A stretch of DNA of 64,000 nt, from positions 36,015,852 to 36,079,851 of the forward strand of contig CM066913.1 in the NCBI GenBank assembly GCA_033964015.1. The letters are read 5' to 3'. The translations under genes and the position numbers were made by a program. How positions within the stretch are numbered: the first letter of the stretch is position 1; each line of letters begins with the position of its first letter. Shown one piece after another: positions 24,001 through 32,643 of this stretch. The DNA comes from Scolanthus callimorphus. Taxonomy: Eukaryota; Cnidaria; Anthozoa; Actiniaria; Edwardsiidae. The notes below the pieces were generated by a model. It ran no database searches. It was not told the DNA's origin and saw only the letters and a program-made list of their open reading frames with translations.

Positions 24001-26874
24001 TCGGGCTTGTAACCTCAGAAGTCACAAATATGGTTGGAGTGATCGTCGGTGCAATGCTCGAAACACTCTCACTTGGAGTTGTTGAAGGCGATTGCGCAGA
24101 CGAGGGCTCAGAAGAAATGCTTGAGCTTTCCACTGATGACACTGTTGTAATCGATTCCAAAGAGGTCTCTGGTACGGTTGTGGAAATTGTCGCTTCGAGT
24201 GAAGTTCTGATAGGCAAGGTACTTGTTAAGATCTGATCTAATAGACTTGAAGTCGCACTCTCTGAAGGATCAACAGTTGATGTAGAAACGGAGAGTTCGG
24301 GAGATGTAGTAAAGATGCTTGCAACCTTCAGTTTATTCACAAAGGTGGTTGGAGTGACGGTCGGTGCAATGCTCGAAACACTCTCACTAGGTGTTGTTGA
24401 CGGCGATTGCGCAAACGAGGGCTCCGAAGAAATGCTATAGCTTTCCACTGATGACACTGTTGCAAACAAATCCGAAGAGAGGTCTCTGGTACGGTTTGTG
24501 GAAAATGTCGCTTCAAGTGAAGGCCTGATAGGCACGGAACTTGATGAGATCTGATCTATTTGACTTGTAGTCGCACTCTCTGAAGGATCACAATTGATGT
24601 AGAAACGGAGAGTTCGGGAGATGTAGTAAAGTTGCTTGCAACCTTCAGTTTATTCACAAAGGTGGTTGAAGTGACGGTCGATGCAAAGCCTGAAACACTC
24701 TCACTAGGTGTTGTTGACGGCGATTGCGCAAACGAGGACTCCGAAGGCTCAACAGTTGATGTAGAAACGGACAGTTCGGGAGATGTAGTAAATATGCCAA
24801 TCGGGTTTGTAACCTCAGAAGTCACAAATATGATTGGAGTGATGGTCGGTGCAATGCTCGAAACACTCTCACTTGGAGTTGTTGAAGGCGATTGCGCAAA
24901 CGAGGGCTCAGAAGAAATGCTTGAGCTTTCCACTGATGACACTGTTGTAAATGGTTCCGAAGAGGTCTGTGGTACGGTTGTGGAAAATGTCGCTTCGAGT
25001 GAAGGGCTGATGAGCACTGTACTTGTTAAGATCTGATCTACTGGACTTGTAGTCGCACCCTCTGAAGGCTCAACAGTTGATGTAGAAACGGACAGTTCGG
25101 GAGATGTAGTAAATATCCCAATCGGGCTTGTAACCTCCGAAGTCACAAATGTGGTTGGAGTGATGGTCGGTGCAATGCTCGAAACACTTTGCGCAAACGA
25201 GGGCTCCGAAGAAATGCTAGACCTTTCCACTGATGACACTGTTGTAATCGATTCCGAAGATGTCTCTGGTACGGTTGTGGAAAATGTCGCTTCGAGTGAA
25301 GTTCTGATGGGTAAGGTACTTGTTAAGATCTGATCTAATGGACTTGTAGTCGCACTCTCTGAAGGATCAACAGTTGATTTAGAAACGGGAGTTCGGGAGA
25401 TGTAGTAAATATGCCAATCGGGCTTGTAACCTCCGAAGTCACAAATGTGGTTGGAGTGATGGTCGGTGCAATGCTCGAAACACTCTCACTTGGTGTTGTT
25501 GACGGCGATTCCGCAAAGGAGGGCTCCGAAGTCATAGCGGTGGTTGGAGTGATGGTCGGTGTAAGACTCGAAACGCTTTGAGTGGGTGTTGTTGACGGGG
25601 GTTTCGCGAATATGGTCTCCGAAGAAATGCTAGAGTTTTCCGCTGATGACAGAGGTGTAGTACTTGAAACTCTTGCGAACAATTCCGCAGAAGTTATGGT
25701 CGGTGAAACACTCGAAACACTCTCACTTGGTGTTGTTGACGGCGATTCCGCGAACCCGGTCTCCGAAGAAATGTTAGAGCTTCGTACTGGTGTCAGAGGT
25801 GTAGCAGATACCACTGTTGTTAGCTCTTTCGAAGACGGGATCTCTGGTACGATTGTAAAATATGTCGCTTCGAGTGAAGAACTGATGGGTACGCTAATTG
25901 TTGAGATCGGATCTACTCGACTTGTAATCACACTCTCTGTAGACACAACGATAGATGTAGAAACAGAGGTTTCTGAAACGTGGCAATAAGGCGTGTAACC
26001 TCTGAAGTGACAGCGGTGGTTGGAGTGATGGTCGGTGTAAAACTCGAAACACTTTCACGTGGTGTTGTTGACGGCGAGTCCGCGAACCCGGTCTCCGAAA
26101 AAATGCTAGAGCTTTCCACTGATGACAGAGGTGTAGTACTTGAAACTCTCGTGAACAAATTCGCAGAAGAGGTCACAAATGTGGATGAAGTTTTGGTCGG
26201 TGTAACACTCGAAACACTCTCACTTGGAGTTGTTGAGGGCGAATCCGCGAACCCGGTCTCCGAAGAAATGCTAGAGCTTTGTAATGATGACAGAGTCGTA
26301 GTAGATACCACTGTTGTTAGCTGTTTCGAAGACGAGATCTCTTGTACGATTGCATAAGATGTCGCTTCGAGTGAAGAGCTGATGGGTACGATACTTGTTG
26401 AGATCAGATCTACTGGACTGTTAGTCACACTCTCTGTAGGCACAATGATTGATGTAGAAACAGTTGTTTCGGGAGACGTCGTAAAGATACTAATCGGGCT
26501 TGTAACCTCCGAAGTCACAAATGCGGTTGGAGTGATGGTCGGTGCAACGCCCGAAACACTCTCACTAGCTGTTGTTAAAGACACTTCCACAGGAGTTGGA
26601 GTAATCTGCGTAGCGGCACTGGTGATGCTCTCTGTATACAAAACAGTCGAGCTGCTTCTCTCAGTCACACTAATTGTACTTATCACAGTAGAGGGTGGTG
26701 TTGATAAACCCGAATTGGTGATAAGGTAATCTGTGCTTGAGCTGGTGGAAACAGCGATAGTAGAGACGATGGTCTGACTATATGAGTCAGAAGATATGCC
26801 ACTTTGTGCTTTAGCTGTTGATTGTTCCATCAATGGGGACAGCAAAAGACAAACAAGGAAACTGGCCAGCCATT
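1..26874 (-). CDS. giant secreted mucin-like repeat protein, 5' part of gene, C-terminus off left edge
   Basis: One continuous Ser/Thr/Pro-rich coding region reads leftwards through the whole interval. It begins with a signal-peptide core, passes a degenerate Ser/Thr region, then a divergent repeat field, then an array of 108-residue units. Each unit is nearly half Ser plus Thr, with recurrent TSEVTSP, SIAPTIT and STTVP blocks, no Cys and almost no Lys. Such PTS domains are typical substrates for dense O-glycosylation in secreted or surface mucins; that role is inferred from composition only. No Cys-rich, VWD or transmembrane domain is visible, so gel-forming versus membrane-bound cannot be decided. 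The frame changes near 25,980, 25,388, 24,590, 23,665, 23,514, 21,240, 20,215, 19,945, 19,030, 17,173, 13,996, 12,074, 11,958, 11,909, 10,148, 7,861, 7,790, 7,712, 7,254, 5,526, 4,330, 4,190, 3,493, 3,052, 3,033 and 273. Nearly all are single missing bases against neighbouring copies. Either the gene is intact and the assembly is poor, or part of the array is pseudogenised. Confidence 0.8.
274..3032 (-). CDS. mucin-like gene, leftmost long open block of the homogeneous array
   Basis: About 920 codons, eight and a half units. Nearly every unit has a counterpart in 4.5-7.6 kb with a few substitutions. The block closes at 273, where a run of four G has become three. The last 272 bases re-enter the normal frame and the gene leaves the window. 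Confidence 0.7.
4331..5525 (-). CDS. mucin-like gene, in-frame block of the homogeneous array
   Basis: About 398 codons of standard units. The block closes at 4,330 by the recurring TTGTGGAAAATG to TTGTGAAAATG change. Further left, short blocks 3,494-4,189 and 3,053-3,492 follow in other frames. Confidence 0.65.
5527..7253 (-). CDS. mucin-like gene, in-frame block of the homogeneous array
   Basis: About 575 codons. One unit, near 5,664, lacks four codons (PIDQISTSTVP is shortened to PIDSTVP). The same in-frame deletion is found near 1,500, marking the two stretches as segmental copies. The block closes at 5,526, where GACGGCGATTCC has lost one base. Confidence 0.7.
7862..10147 (-). CDS. mucin-like gene, in-frame block of the homogeneous array
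   Basis: About 760 codons, seven units, with PIAIL, PFASL and PIRIL variants of the PIGIL block. The block closes at 7,861, where TTGTGGAAAATG has lost one G. The same change is present at 4,330 and 3,052. Confidence 0.7.
10149..11908 (-). CDS. mucin-like gene, in-frame block of the homogeneous array
   Basis: About 586 codons of 108-residue units. The block opens at 11,909, where the five-A run of the variant GTCAAAAAGGTG unit is four, and closes at 10,148 with GAGGGGCTG shortened by one G. A short piece, 11,910-12,074, with a further lost G at 11,958, lies before it. Confidence 0.7.
12075..13995 (-). CDS. mucin-like gene, in-frame block of the homogeneous array
   Basis: About 640 codons, six units. 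One unit lacks a single codon near 13,051, an in-frame 3-bp deletion, so in-frame length variants exist beside the frameshifts. The block closes at 12,074, where GAGGGGCTG has lost one G. Confidence 0.7.
13997..17172 (-). CDS. mucin-like gene, longest open block: transition from divergent to homogeneous units
   Basis: Just over 1,050 codons run without a stop. The first roughly 150 codons are older units (TSSSDLFATVSS, VNNLKVASIF). From about 16.6 kb onward they are the homogeneous 108-residue type. The block closes at 13,996, where a five-A run has become four. Its length with no stop supports a real, translated gene. Confidence 0.75.
17174..19029 (-). CDS. mucin-like gene, in-frame block at the inner edge of the divergent field
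   Basis: Roughly 590 codons of older-type units are open. The block includes the PSESSFAQSP fusion junction twice, showing that the junction was duplicated with the higher-order repeat. It closes at 17,173 by loss of one base in the ATGCTCGAAACAC context. Confidence 0.7.
19030..20214 (-). CDS. mucin-like gene, in-frame blocks between 20,215 and 19,030
   Basis: Two consecutive reading-frame segments are split at 19,945, where GGATCAACAATTG has lost one A, exactly as at 24,590. The second segment closes near 19,030, where GTAGTAAATATGCC has lost one A. The units are of the VNNLKVASIF / VNKLKVASIF kind. Confidence 0.6.
20216..21240 (-). CDS. mucin-like gene, in-frame block
   Basis: These units match 17,980-19,000 almost base for base (the previous higher-order copy). 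The block closes at 20,215, where ATGCTCGAAACACTC has lost a base. The same lesion occurs at 17,173. Confidence 0.65.
21241..23513 (-). CDS. mucin-like gene, longest open block of the higher-order repeat field
   Basis: About 750 codons are uninterrupted. The block alternates TFVTSEVTSPIGIF units with variant units carrying VNKLKVASIF, the only Lys-containing part of the array. It opens after the missing A at 23,514 and closes at 21,240, where GTAAAAACGG has lost one A. Confidence 0.7.
23665..24590 (-). CDS. mucin-like gene, in-frame block with a compensated double frameshift
   Basis: This block belongs to the rearranged third copy of the 2.24-kb higher-order repeat. An extra T near 24,494 and a missing A near 24,477 cancel each other, leaving a short out-of-frame stretch (NRTRDL) inside otherwise normal repeat protein. 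The block ends at 23,665, where CAAACAAATCC has lost one A. A short further piece, 23,514-23,665, continues in another frame. Confidence 0.65.
24591..25387 (-). CDS. mucin-like gene, in-frame block of divergent units
   Basis: These are older-type units with TFVTSEVTSPIGIFTTSPELSV cores and the junction PSESSFAQSP, which fuses the end of one unit to the interior of another (a recombination scar). The block ends near 24,590, where GGATCAACAATTG has lost one A. Confidence 0.65.
25388..25980 (-). CDS. mucin-like gene, in-frame block: degenerate repeats after the N-terminal exon
   Basis: These are Ser/Thr-rich units with weak similarity to the main repeat (SSSLEATYFTIVPE, SETGFAESPSTTPSES). They are too diverged to align without gaps, as expected at the edge of an array that escapes homogenisation. 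The block ends at 25,388, where the common GGAGAGTTC context has lost one base and reads GGGAGTTC. Confidence 0.65.
25981..26874 (-). CDS. first visible coding exon of the mucin-like gene: signal peptide and N-terminal Ser/Thr region
   Basis: A good splice acceptor (TTTTGTTCTTCAG) ends at 26,875. The exon then reads W-L-A-S-F-L-V-C-L-L-L-S-P-L, a hydrophobic signal-peptide core, followed by a T-A-K-A cleavage-type motif. The initiator Met is therefore expected in a short upstream exon that I could not locate. An in-frame ATG far upstream at 27,037 reads through what looks like intron and is an unlikely start. After the signal peptide come about 280 residues of degenerate Ser/Thr/Val-rich sequence, including a block around TTPSESVSS that resembles the later repeats. 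The frame is lost near 25,980, where a few bases are missing relative to the repeat pattern. Confidence 0.7.
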
Positions 26875-27147
26875 CTGAAGAACAAAATTGATTAGTGCAA
26901 TAAAACGCCTGATGGGCAGAACAGAAAAAGGCACTTGTTAATCTGTTTCGAACTGTTTTTTTAGATACATTTGTTGGGCTGCAGGTATATTTGAAACTTT
27001 TTCGTGAAAACAATTTGCCACCTACCTTCTCTTGCATTAGTTACCTTTTTTGGATTGATAGTAAAAAAATGCTCTGTTTGTGCCCAAAACTACTTGAAGT
27101 TCTCGATCAAATTTTCTTCCTTAAATAACGCGTTGTCAAGAGTGGTG

Positions 27148-27371
27148 CAATCTCGTACCCAGAGCTCGTAATCTTTTTTGCCAGCGGCAAGAATCAGGGC
27201 TCTAAGGGAATCGATTTTTTAAACCTAGATTCTGGGTTTCCGGTGTGAAGGTTGTATGAAAGTTCGTTACGCTGTTGATCTACCACGCATGCTCACAAAT
27301 CGGATTCCCCCAGATCCCCGAATCTTGTTGCCGCTGGCCAAAAGATGACGGGCTCTGGGAACGAGATTGAA
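27148..27371. mobile_element. MITE-like element with terminal inverted repeats and a 7-bp target duplication
   Basis: The left end CAATCTCGTACCCAGAGC and the right end, read in reverse complement, CAATCTCGTTCCCAGAGC continue into matching GCCAGCGGCAA blocks (about 40 bp). The flanks carry AGTGGTG on both sides (27,141-27,147 and 27,372-27,378). The interior has no coding capacity. Confidence 0.75.
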
Positions 27372-27378
27372 AGTGGTG

Positions 27379-28120
27379 TTGATAATTTCCTTATTTTCGA
27401 CTTTCATGCGTGATACGAAGTATGTGTGCATTTACAGGTCAAAAGGTAGCACTATGCTTCAAGTGCAATTAGTCTCAAAATAACCCATGAAACCGTCTTA
27501 GACATAAGTTTGTCGTGTAAATTCAATTAATACATGTACTTCAAACACGTGCCCGTGTACAGAGAAAATCCTGAAATTCCGGGAAGAACGAATTGAAGAA
27601 GCAACTGAAACACTTGCAACGTAATCGCGTGCTTCCAGACATAACTAAAAGTTTTGACCTAAAATCAGTTATCTGGAGCTTTACAATATCAAATGAGGAC
27701 TGGGACATCACTGGGACTCTCCTATTCGTGACTTCTGTCTCAAGCAACACTTGAAATATCTGGTCCATGTTTGTAAAATGGACAATGACTCCTTCCAAAG
27801 GCAGGTGCTAGTTAGTGCGGTACAGGGAAGGATATGGAAAAAGGTAGAGCGTCTTCTTGACGTTGACAAATCCCAAGTGAGACGCCAGATGATTGTCAGA
27901 GATGATTTCTAGAGATACGTTTCTAGAAAAAACACCCCAAGGCTGCGACGCGGCCTCGCGGGAAAATATGATGATGATAATGATGTATGCGATACAAACT
28001 TGTCAAAACCTTGTTGTAGCGTCAAGCTTCTAACCAGAGCAGTCTCAAACTGTGCAGATATATAATCTGTATTCAATCACGAACAATTCATTAGCCTGTA
28101 CAAAAAATACTAACTATATA
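27379..28120. other. intergenic, no supported gene
   Basis: No convincing coding region or repeat. A short open stretch at 27,541-27,798 (minus) has no recognisable domain. The missing first exon and promoter of the mucin-like gene may lie here or in 26.9-27.1 kb, but nothing in the sequence fixes them. Confidence 0.4.
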
Positions 28121-28223
28121 CACTACAATAAATCAAAAAGTTGACTAAACTTTGTTAAAAAAGCTGCTTTCTGTGAATGCCGTGTGTCATAAAAAATCAT
28201 TACTTGCGCGTTTAAATGCCACA

Positions 28224-28240
28224 CCCCCCCCCCCCCCCCT
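28224..28240. repeat. poly-C run of 17
   Basis: This is an uninterrupted C homopolymer inside the degraded LINE region. Confidence 0.95.
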
Positions 28241-28343
28241 CCTTGCCCCAAGACTAAATGCTCCTTATAACACGAGTAGGATTGTTCCATAAAATGGCCC
28301 CAGCTGTTTGTATGCTGATTGAAAGACCTCCTAACTGTTCTCC

Positions 28344-29390
28344 CTAACACCACCACCGCCACCACCTTTTCTGTAAGAATTGCCTAAAACATAAAATTCG
28401 AAATTGGCCTAAATGGGCAAATATTTCGAAATCAAGGCGTGGCTTTTTCAGCAAAGGATTTAGAAGAGCAAGCTTAAAACAGGCTGGTATTATAGCAGTG
28501 TCAATGGAGAGACTTACGATTTTCACCAAACGGGCAGCAAAACAGGCAGGCACTCAGAAAGAACAGCAACAGGGACTGGACAGCTTGAGAGGGGCGTGGG
28601 AACCCCATAAGGGTCTTATTGTATTGCTCCACTAACAGATCAAGCTCTCCAAAGGGATGTGACAATGATGAGGAAGAAAGACTTGGAGCAGATGTTAGAG
28701 ATCTGGTTTCCACGGTGCTCCAAGCAGCTGCTCCCCAAGGCCGATAACGCGCCAAGAGGGAATCAGCTCTGATGATGATGACTAAGGAAGAGCATCCAAG
28801 CTCGTGACGGAATTTTTTCAAAAACAATATACCGAGTCTTACGAAAAGAGACCTCCTTCCTTACTAGTGGGGGCTTGGCAATCTCAAAAGTAAGTAAGCA
28901 ACTTTATTAACGTCTCAATCTTCTAGCCGTGTACAAGCGCACTACTAATCGGGGAGACGGTGCACACCTTACCCCCTTTCTCTATCAGAGCTCCAGGTGA
29001 TAGGAATTCAAAGCTATAAGCAAGCTACTCGGAACAAAGAAAAGTCGATACGGTTGGTCGATCCGGGGTTCGAACTCAGGACCGTACGCACAGTGTGCGG
29101 TGCACTAACACACTGCGCCACCTAGCCGTACCTAGCTTACATTGCTAGCTTACAGCAAAATGGTGCACTCGACAATCTGAGATAATGTCCTTTACAAAGT
29201 CCCTAGTGATAACCAGATCGAGGGTGTGACCGTCCCGATGAGTAGCCCCAACAACGTGTTGTTTTGAATGAAATGAGCTCAACATTTGAATGAATCGCCT
29301 AGTATCCGAGTCGTTTGGTTGGTCAATGTGAAAAATATAATCACCGAGAAACAATAAATCATTGTCCAGAAACTAATGTTAATCTGTTAA
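28344..29390 (-). pseudogene. degenerate CR1/L2-like LINE relic, interrupted by a SINE-like insertion
   Basis: Reading leftwards, 29,390-29,150 encodes an endonuclease fragment: DNDLLFLGDY, then HVVGATHRDGHTLDLVITR, then HHFAVS in place of the usual SDHFAV. After the inserted SINE the sequence resumes as FEIAKPPLVRKEVSFRKTRY near 28,880-28,820, the usual linker after the endonuclease. It continues with LDLLVEQYNKTL near 28,640. Around 28,540-28,350 a reverse-transcriptase N-terminal piece (IIPACFKLALLNPLLKKPRLD) is visible. Stops and frame changes separate these pieces. The motif order is that of APE-type LINE ORF2; the clade is inferred from resemblance only. Confidence 0.7.
28890..29143 (-). 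mobile_element. tRNA-related SINE-like element inserted in the LINE relic
   Basis: On the minus strand the head reads TAGGTGGCGCAGTGTGTTAG, an A-box-like promoter block. About 35 bases later comes GAGTTCGAACCCCGG, a B-box-like block. The tRNA stems pair imperfectly, so this is not a clean tRNA gene. A body of about 170 bases follows and ends in AATAAAGTTGCTTACTTAC. It separates two parts of the LINE frame that otherwise join. Confidence 0.6.
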
Positions 29391-30120
29391 ATGCTCTATA
29401 TATTATCTCCGACATGGTTTTTAGCCTGTTTAAATGTTGTCAAAGAACGAAAGCAGTGTGCATTCGCGTGCGTGGAAATCTGGAAGCTTCCAGCTGATAT
29501 CATTTCTGCACAATGCACAAAGGATTGTTTGACAGAACGAAACGTTCCTAGGTCAAGCGAGAGATTTGATATAACAAGATTTTCTGAGGAGATGGAAAGG
29601 TATCTCTGCTCAATTGCAATATCTTAACAATCTATTTGGAACGTTTGGCGGTGCAATAAACATCGTTTGATTGGATAATTTGAGAGTAATACATCTGCTG
29701 GTATTGGTGCGTCGGAAAGGCACCTCACTAAGTGTTTTATGAATTCGTCGCGAAATTATGCCATTTACACGAAACGTTCCAACAAAAGTGCGCGTCGCGT
29801 CAAAAGTGGTAGGGTATTTTTTAGCTCTGGATATGACTGACTTCACCTACTGACGCCTTCAATCATTTGCTTCAATTTATTTTTAAGAGCCGCATTTGCT
29901 TATGCGAGTCGATATTCTAACAGTAGACAATCTCTTGCGCAATATCTTCGCGTGATTTTTCTGAAAATTCTGATTACGGGTCTCAGTAACATCTTCATAT
30001 TTTTGACACTCAAATCGAAACTTTATTGAAGAAATTCTACGAGTGAAAGTTGCAGAACAAGATAGAGGCAAAAATGACAATGACAATGAAGCAAAATAAA
30101 AGTGCTCTTAAAGGCCGGCT
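29391..30120. other. intergenic, no supported gene
   Basis: Only short random-looking open frames occur, with no domain signal and no clear repeat boundary. Confidence 0.4.
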
Positions 30121-30356
30121 TTTCACTAGTGAAATAAACGGAGACAAACACGGAGACGGATATGGAGACGTAAGAGCTTACTTTTGTGTGAAAATCTTCG
30201 TGACAGTAGCGACGTAAGCGTAAGCGGAGGCAGAAAAAGGAAACCTTCCGTTTTGCTTCCTTCACGCTTACGTCTCCTTCTCCGTCTCCGTTCTTTGATT
30301 TTCACACGAACGCAAGCGTCCTTACTTCTCCGTCTCCGCTTACTTCACTAGTGAAT
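30121..30356. mobile_element. foldback element ending in TTCACTAGTGAA
   Basis: Both ends carry TTCACTAGTGAA (30,122-30,133 and 30,344-30,355). The arms, rich in GGAGACG on one side and CGTCTCC on the other, pair imperfectly over about 110 bases around a centre near 30,240. TGTGTGAAAATC recurs in inverted orientation. No coding content. Confidence 0.7.
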
Positions 30357-31382
30357 AATTATCTAATTCGCACGACTTAAAAACATAGCAATTCGTATTT
30401 CTTCCCTGAGGTCCTTAGGTACAAAATTTCATAGCAAAAGATAGTTTTGCGCTTGTTTTTCAGGAGCACATAAAGGTTAAAAGTTTATCTCATGACGCAT
30501 CGCAGTGATTCTTCTAACGCCCACTCTCGAGCTACTATTGCTCCACAATAACATTTTTGCCTTAAGTTCCAATGCTTCCTTTCTGTGAAAAATTAATTCC
30601 AAACAGTCATTACACATTGGGGAGCTTTAGTTGTTAGAAGATCGAAATACGGAGTTTTTACAATTTTGTACAATTTTTAAAAAATTTAAAAATTTAAAAA
30701 TTGAGAATTTTCAGCCTTAAAAAAGACGACTTTTGCCGGCCGCCATTATGGTTTCAAGGCACTAATCACGGATCACGGGCTTTCTTAAGATAGGTCTTGA
30801 TTATCAGCCATCGGATGGTCTTGTAAACCAGAAAAAGTTAAAGCCATGAATGAGATGCGACTAAAAACCAAAACAAAATAAATCAGTTGAAGAAAAAGGT
30901 ATCGAAATCCCTGTGTTTGTGTATCACAACTGGAGCCCAAATCTGAAGCATAAGCGATTAATGGCAGACTGATTTTCGTATGTTTGCGCTGCTAAAATTA
31001 CCAACATTCCGACCAACATTACTTAAGACAAAAACAGGAACTGGTGGTTAGGCCAACATTATGGAATAAAACAGTAAGGAAAGGATTTTGTTCTACGATG
31101 GTATATTCTAGCATATTTTGAAAAGTTTTGCATCGAAGAATTCGTGTTATTCCGGTTGGTAAATCTAGGGGTTAGTATAGAATTCCATTTGACATGGAAT
31201 TTTATAACATTGTACGTACTCCAGCTGGTCAAATTTGACATCTAATTTCTCCGATTTAAATGAGTATCTCAGGGCAGAACGAACCAGAGTAAATGCCCGC
31301 ATGCAGTTATTCGAAAACAAACCTAAATCAAGCCAATAGTTTCTACACGTTTGAGTAAAGCCTGGACAATACGAGGCACAAA
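30357..31382. other. intergenic, no supported gene
   Basis: AT-rich sequence. A small A/T palindromic patch lies at 30,670-30,700. Nothing else stands out. Confidence 0.4.
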
Positions 31383-31806
31383 ATTCCTCAACTTGTCGCG
31401 CAACATTGTTGCGTTGCAAGCCTTGTAATTGCTGCTCGTTTTTCATCAAATGTACAACTTGTCGCGCAATATTATATTTGATGACCACACATGCGAGCCC
31501 AAGGCTGATTTCGCCCCAATAACATCTCATTTCTACCGACTAATCAATTGAATTGTAGGCAAAATGTTGCGCGACAAGTTGTGTGTTTGATGAAAAATGA
31601 GCAAACAAAGCCAGATCTTGTGGCTCAAAGTAGACCCACGCTCTACTTCGCGCAACTTTTTACAGCTTGAAACAAATGTTTTTTTGTTGCATGACAAGTT
31701 GAGGCGCGAGTGAAAAACGCGCAACATCGAGGCGCGAGTAAAAACGCGCAACATCGATCCGAAACATGCAAGGCAACAATGTTGCGCGACAAGTTGAGGG
31801 ATTTTT
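31383..31806. mobile_element. nested foldback element with CAACTTGTCGCGCAACATTG arms
   Basis: Outer inverted arms at about 31,386-31,421 and 31,767-31,800 share CCTCAACTTGTCGCGCAACA. An inner inverted pair at about 31,436-31,472 and 31,562-31,605 shares the same core plus TTTTTCATCAAA. The core TTGTCGCGCAACA, or its complement, appears at least five times. Confidence 0.7.
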
Positions 31807-32417
31807 TGTTCGCATTTCCCCAGCTTAACGGGATTTTTGGCCACTTTTGGTTAAGAACATTGCTCGAAATCTGTCGGTAAAATCTTGAACTAAAACCAAC
31901 TCAAAATTTCTTTATGAACAAACTTTTAGAACCCGACAAAAACTTGGTAAAATGTTAAATGCATGTTTATCGTTTTCTAAATCACTTGTGAAAATGGTGA
32001 ATCGTGTTGAACCAAGTTGAATAATGAATGAAGTTCAATGAAGTTAAACCGTTCAACATTAGTGGAAAAGATCCGTAAAAATCAAGCTCGTCGTCTTGTA
32101 AAATGATTAAAATACAGTGAGTCCTATGTTTTAGCCATCGCTTTCAACTGATTTGAAGTGTCAGTGTCCACTGAGCATCGCTAAATGGTGCGCTTAGGAG
32201 AACAATAGAAACATTGAATGAATTGGCGTGATTTGTACAACAATGTGGAGTTGTGAATGGTATTCCTGGCCTCGCCGAGGCGCATTTCCTTTCGGAAACC
32301 GCCGGTGATTCCGTTTAGAAGGGTCGTTGCCATTCTGTGAACGGTCGATACCTTTACAGTAAGGTCGGTCGTTGCCATTTTACAGGCGCACCCAACGAGA
32401 CAATGGTGCAAGAATAG
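31807..32417. other. intergenic, no supported gene
   Basis: Scattered GTTCAAC / GTTGAAC motifs around 31,980-32,070 resemble those at 45,140-45,200. No boundary can be drawn. An open frame at 32,181-32,411 (minus) has no recognisable domain. Confidence 0.35.
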
Positions 32418-32643
32418 CTAAAAATGCCATTATAAGTCAAGGCTGAGTATATTAATGACTGTGAATTGGTACTTTTAATCCCTACAGATTTTGTATCTGT
32501 TCGGATTTCGTAGCTGAAAGTTATAAGATGCGAAAATGTTGGGGATTAAAATCATGTCTTCCGAAAATGCCAGGAAAAATTATATCCGAAAATTCTAAAT
32601 ATCCCCAAAACTAGTAAAATTTACTTTTTGTACAATTCTGATT
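32418..32643 (+). repeat. dispersed repeat, copy 1 (second copy at 38,812-39,045)
   Basis: It shares TTTTAATCCCTACA, CTGTTCGGATTTCGTAGCTG, GAAAATGCCAGG and TAGTAAAATTTA with 38,812-39,045, in the same order and orientation. Its nature is unknown. Confidence 0.7.

Larger units (their letters stand above)
16640..25560. repeat. divergent repeat field with a 2,238-bp higher-order repeat
   Basis: Landmarks repeat at about 2,238-2,239 bp: 17,748 / 19,987 / 22,226, then 18,953 / 21,191 and 19,273 / 21,511. Two full copies occupy about 17.65-19.89 and 19.89-22.13 kb. A third, from 22.13 kb, is rearranged, with 23,832-24,236 matching 20,787-21,191. The period is 746 codons, so it is also frame-neutral. 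Units inside it are related to, but diverged from, the 324-bp unit. Confidence 0.85.

Noticed and set aside
1..25560. CRISPR-like direct repeats
   Set aside because: The units are 324 bp, fully coding, and lack spacers.
25928..27037. Mucin-like protein starting at the Met at 27,037
   Set aside because: The first 55 residues are basic and Cys-containing, unlike a secreted N-terminus, and a strong splice acceptor lies just before the hydrophobic core.
28890..29143. A functional tRNA gene on the minus strand
   Set aside because: A- and B-box-like blocks are present but the stems pair poorly and a SINE-type body and tail follow.
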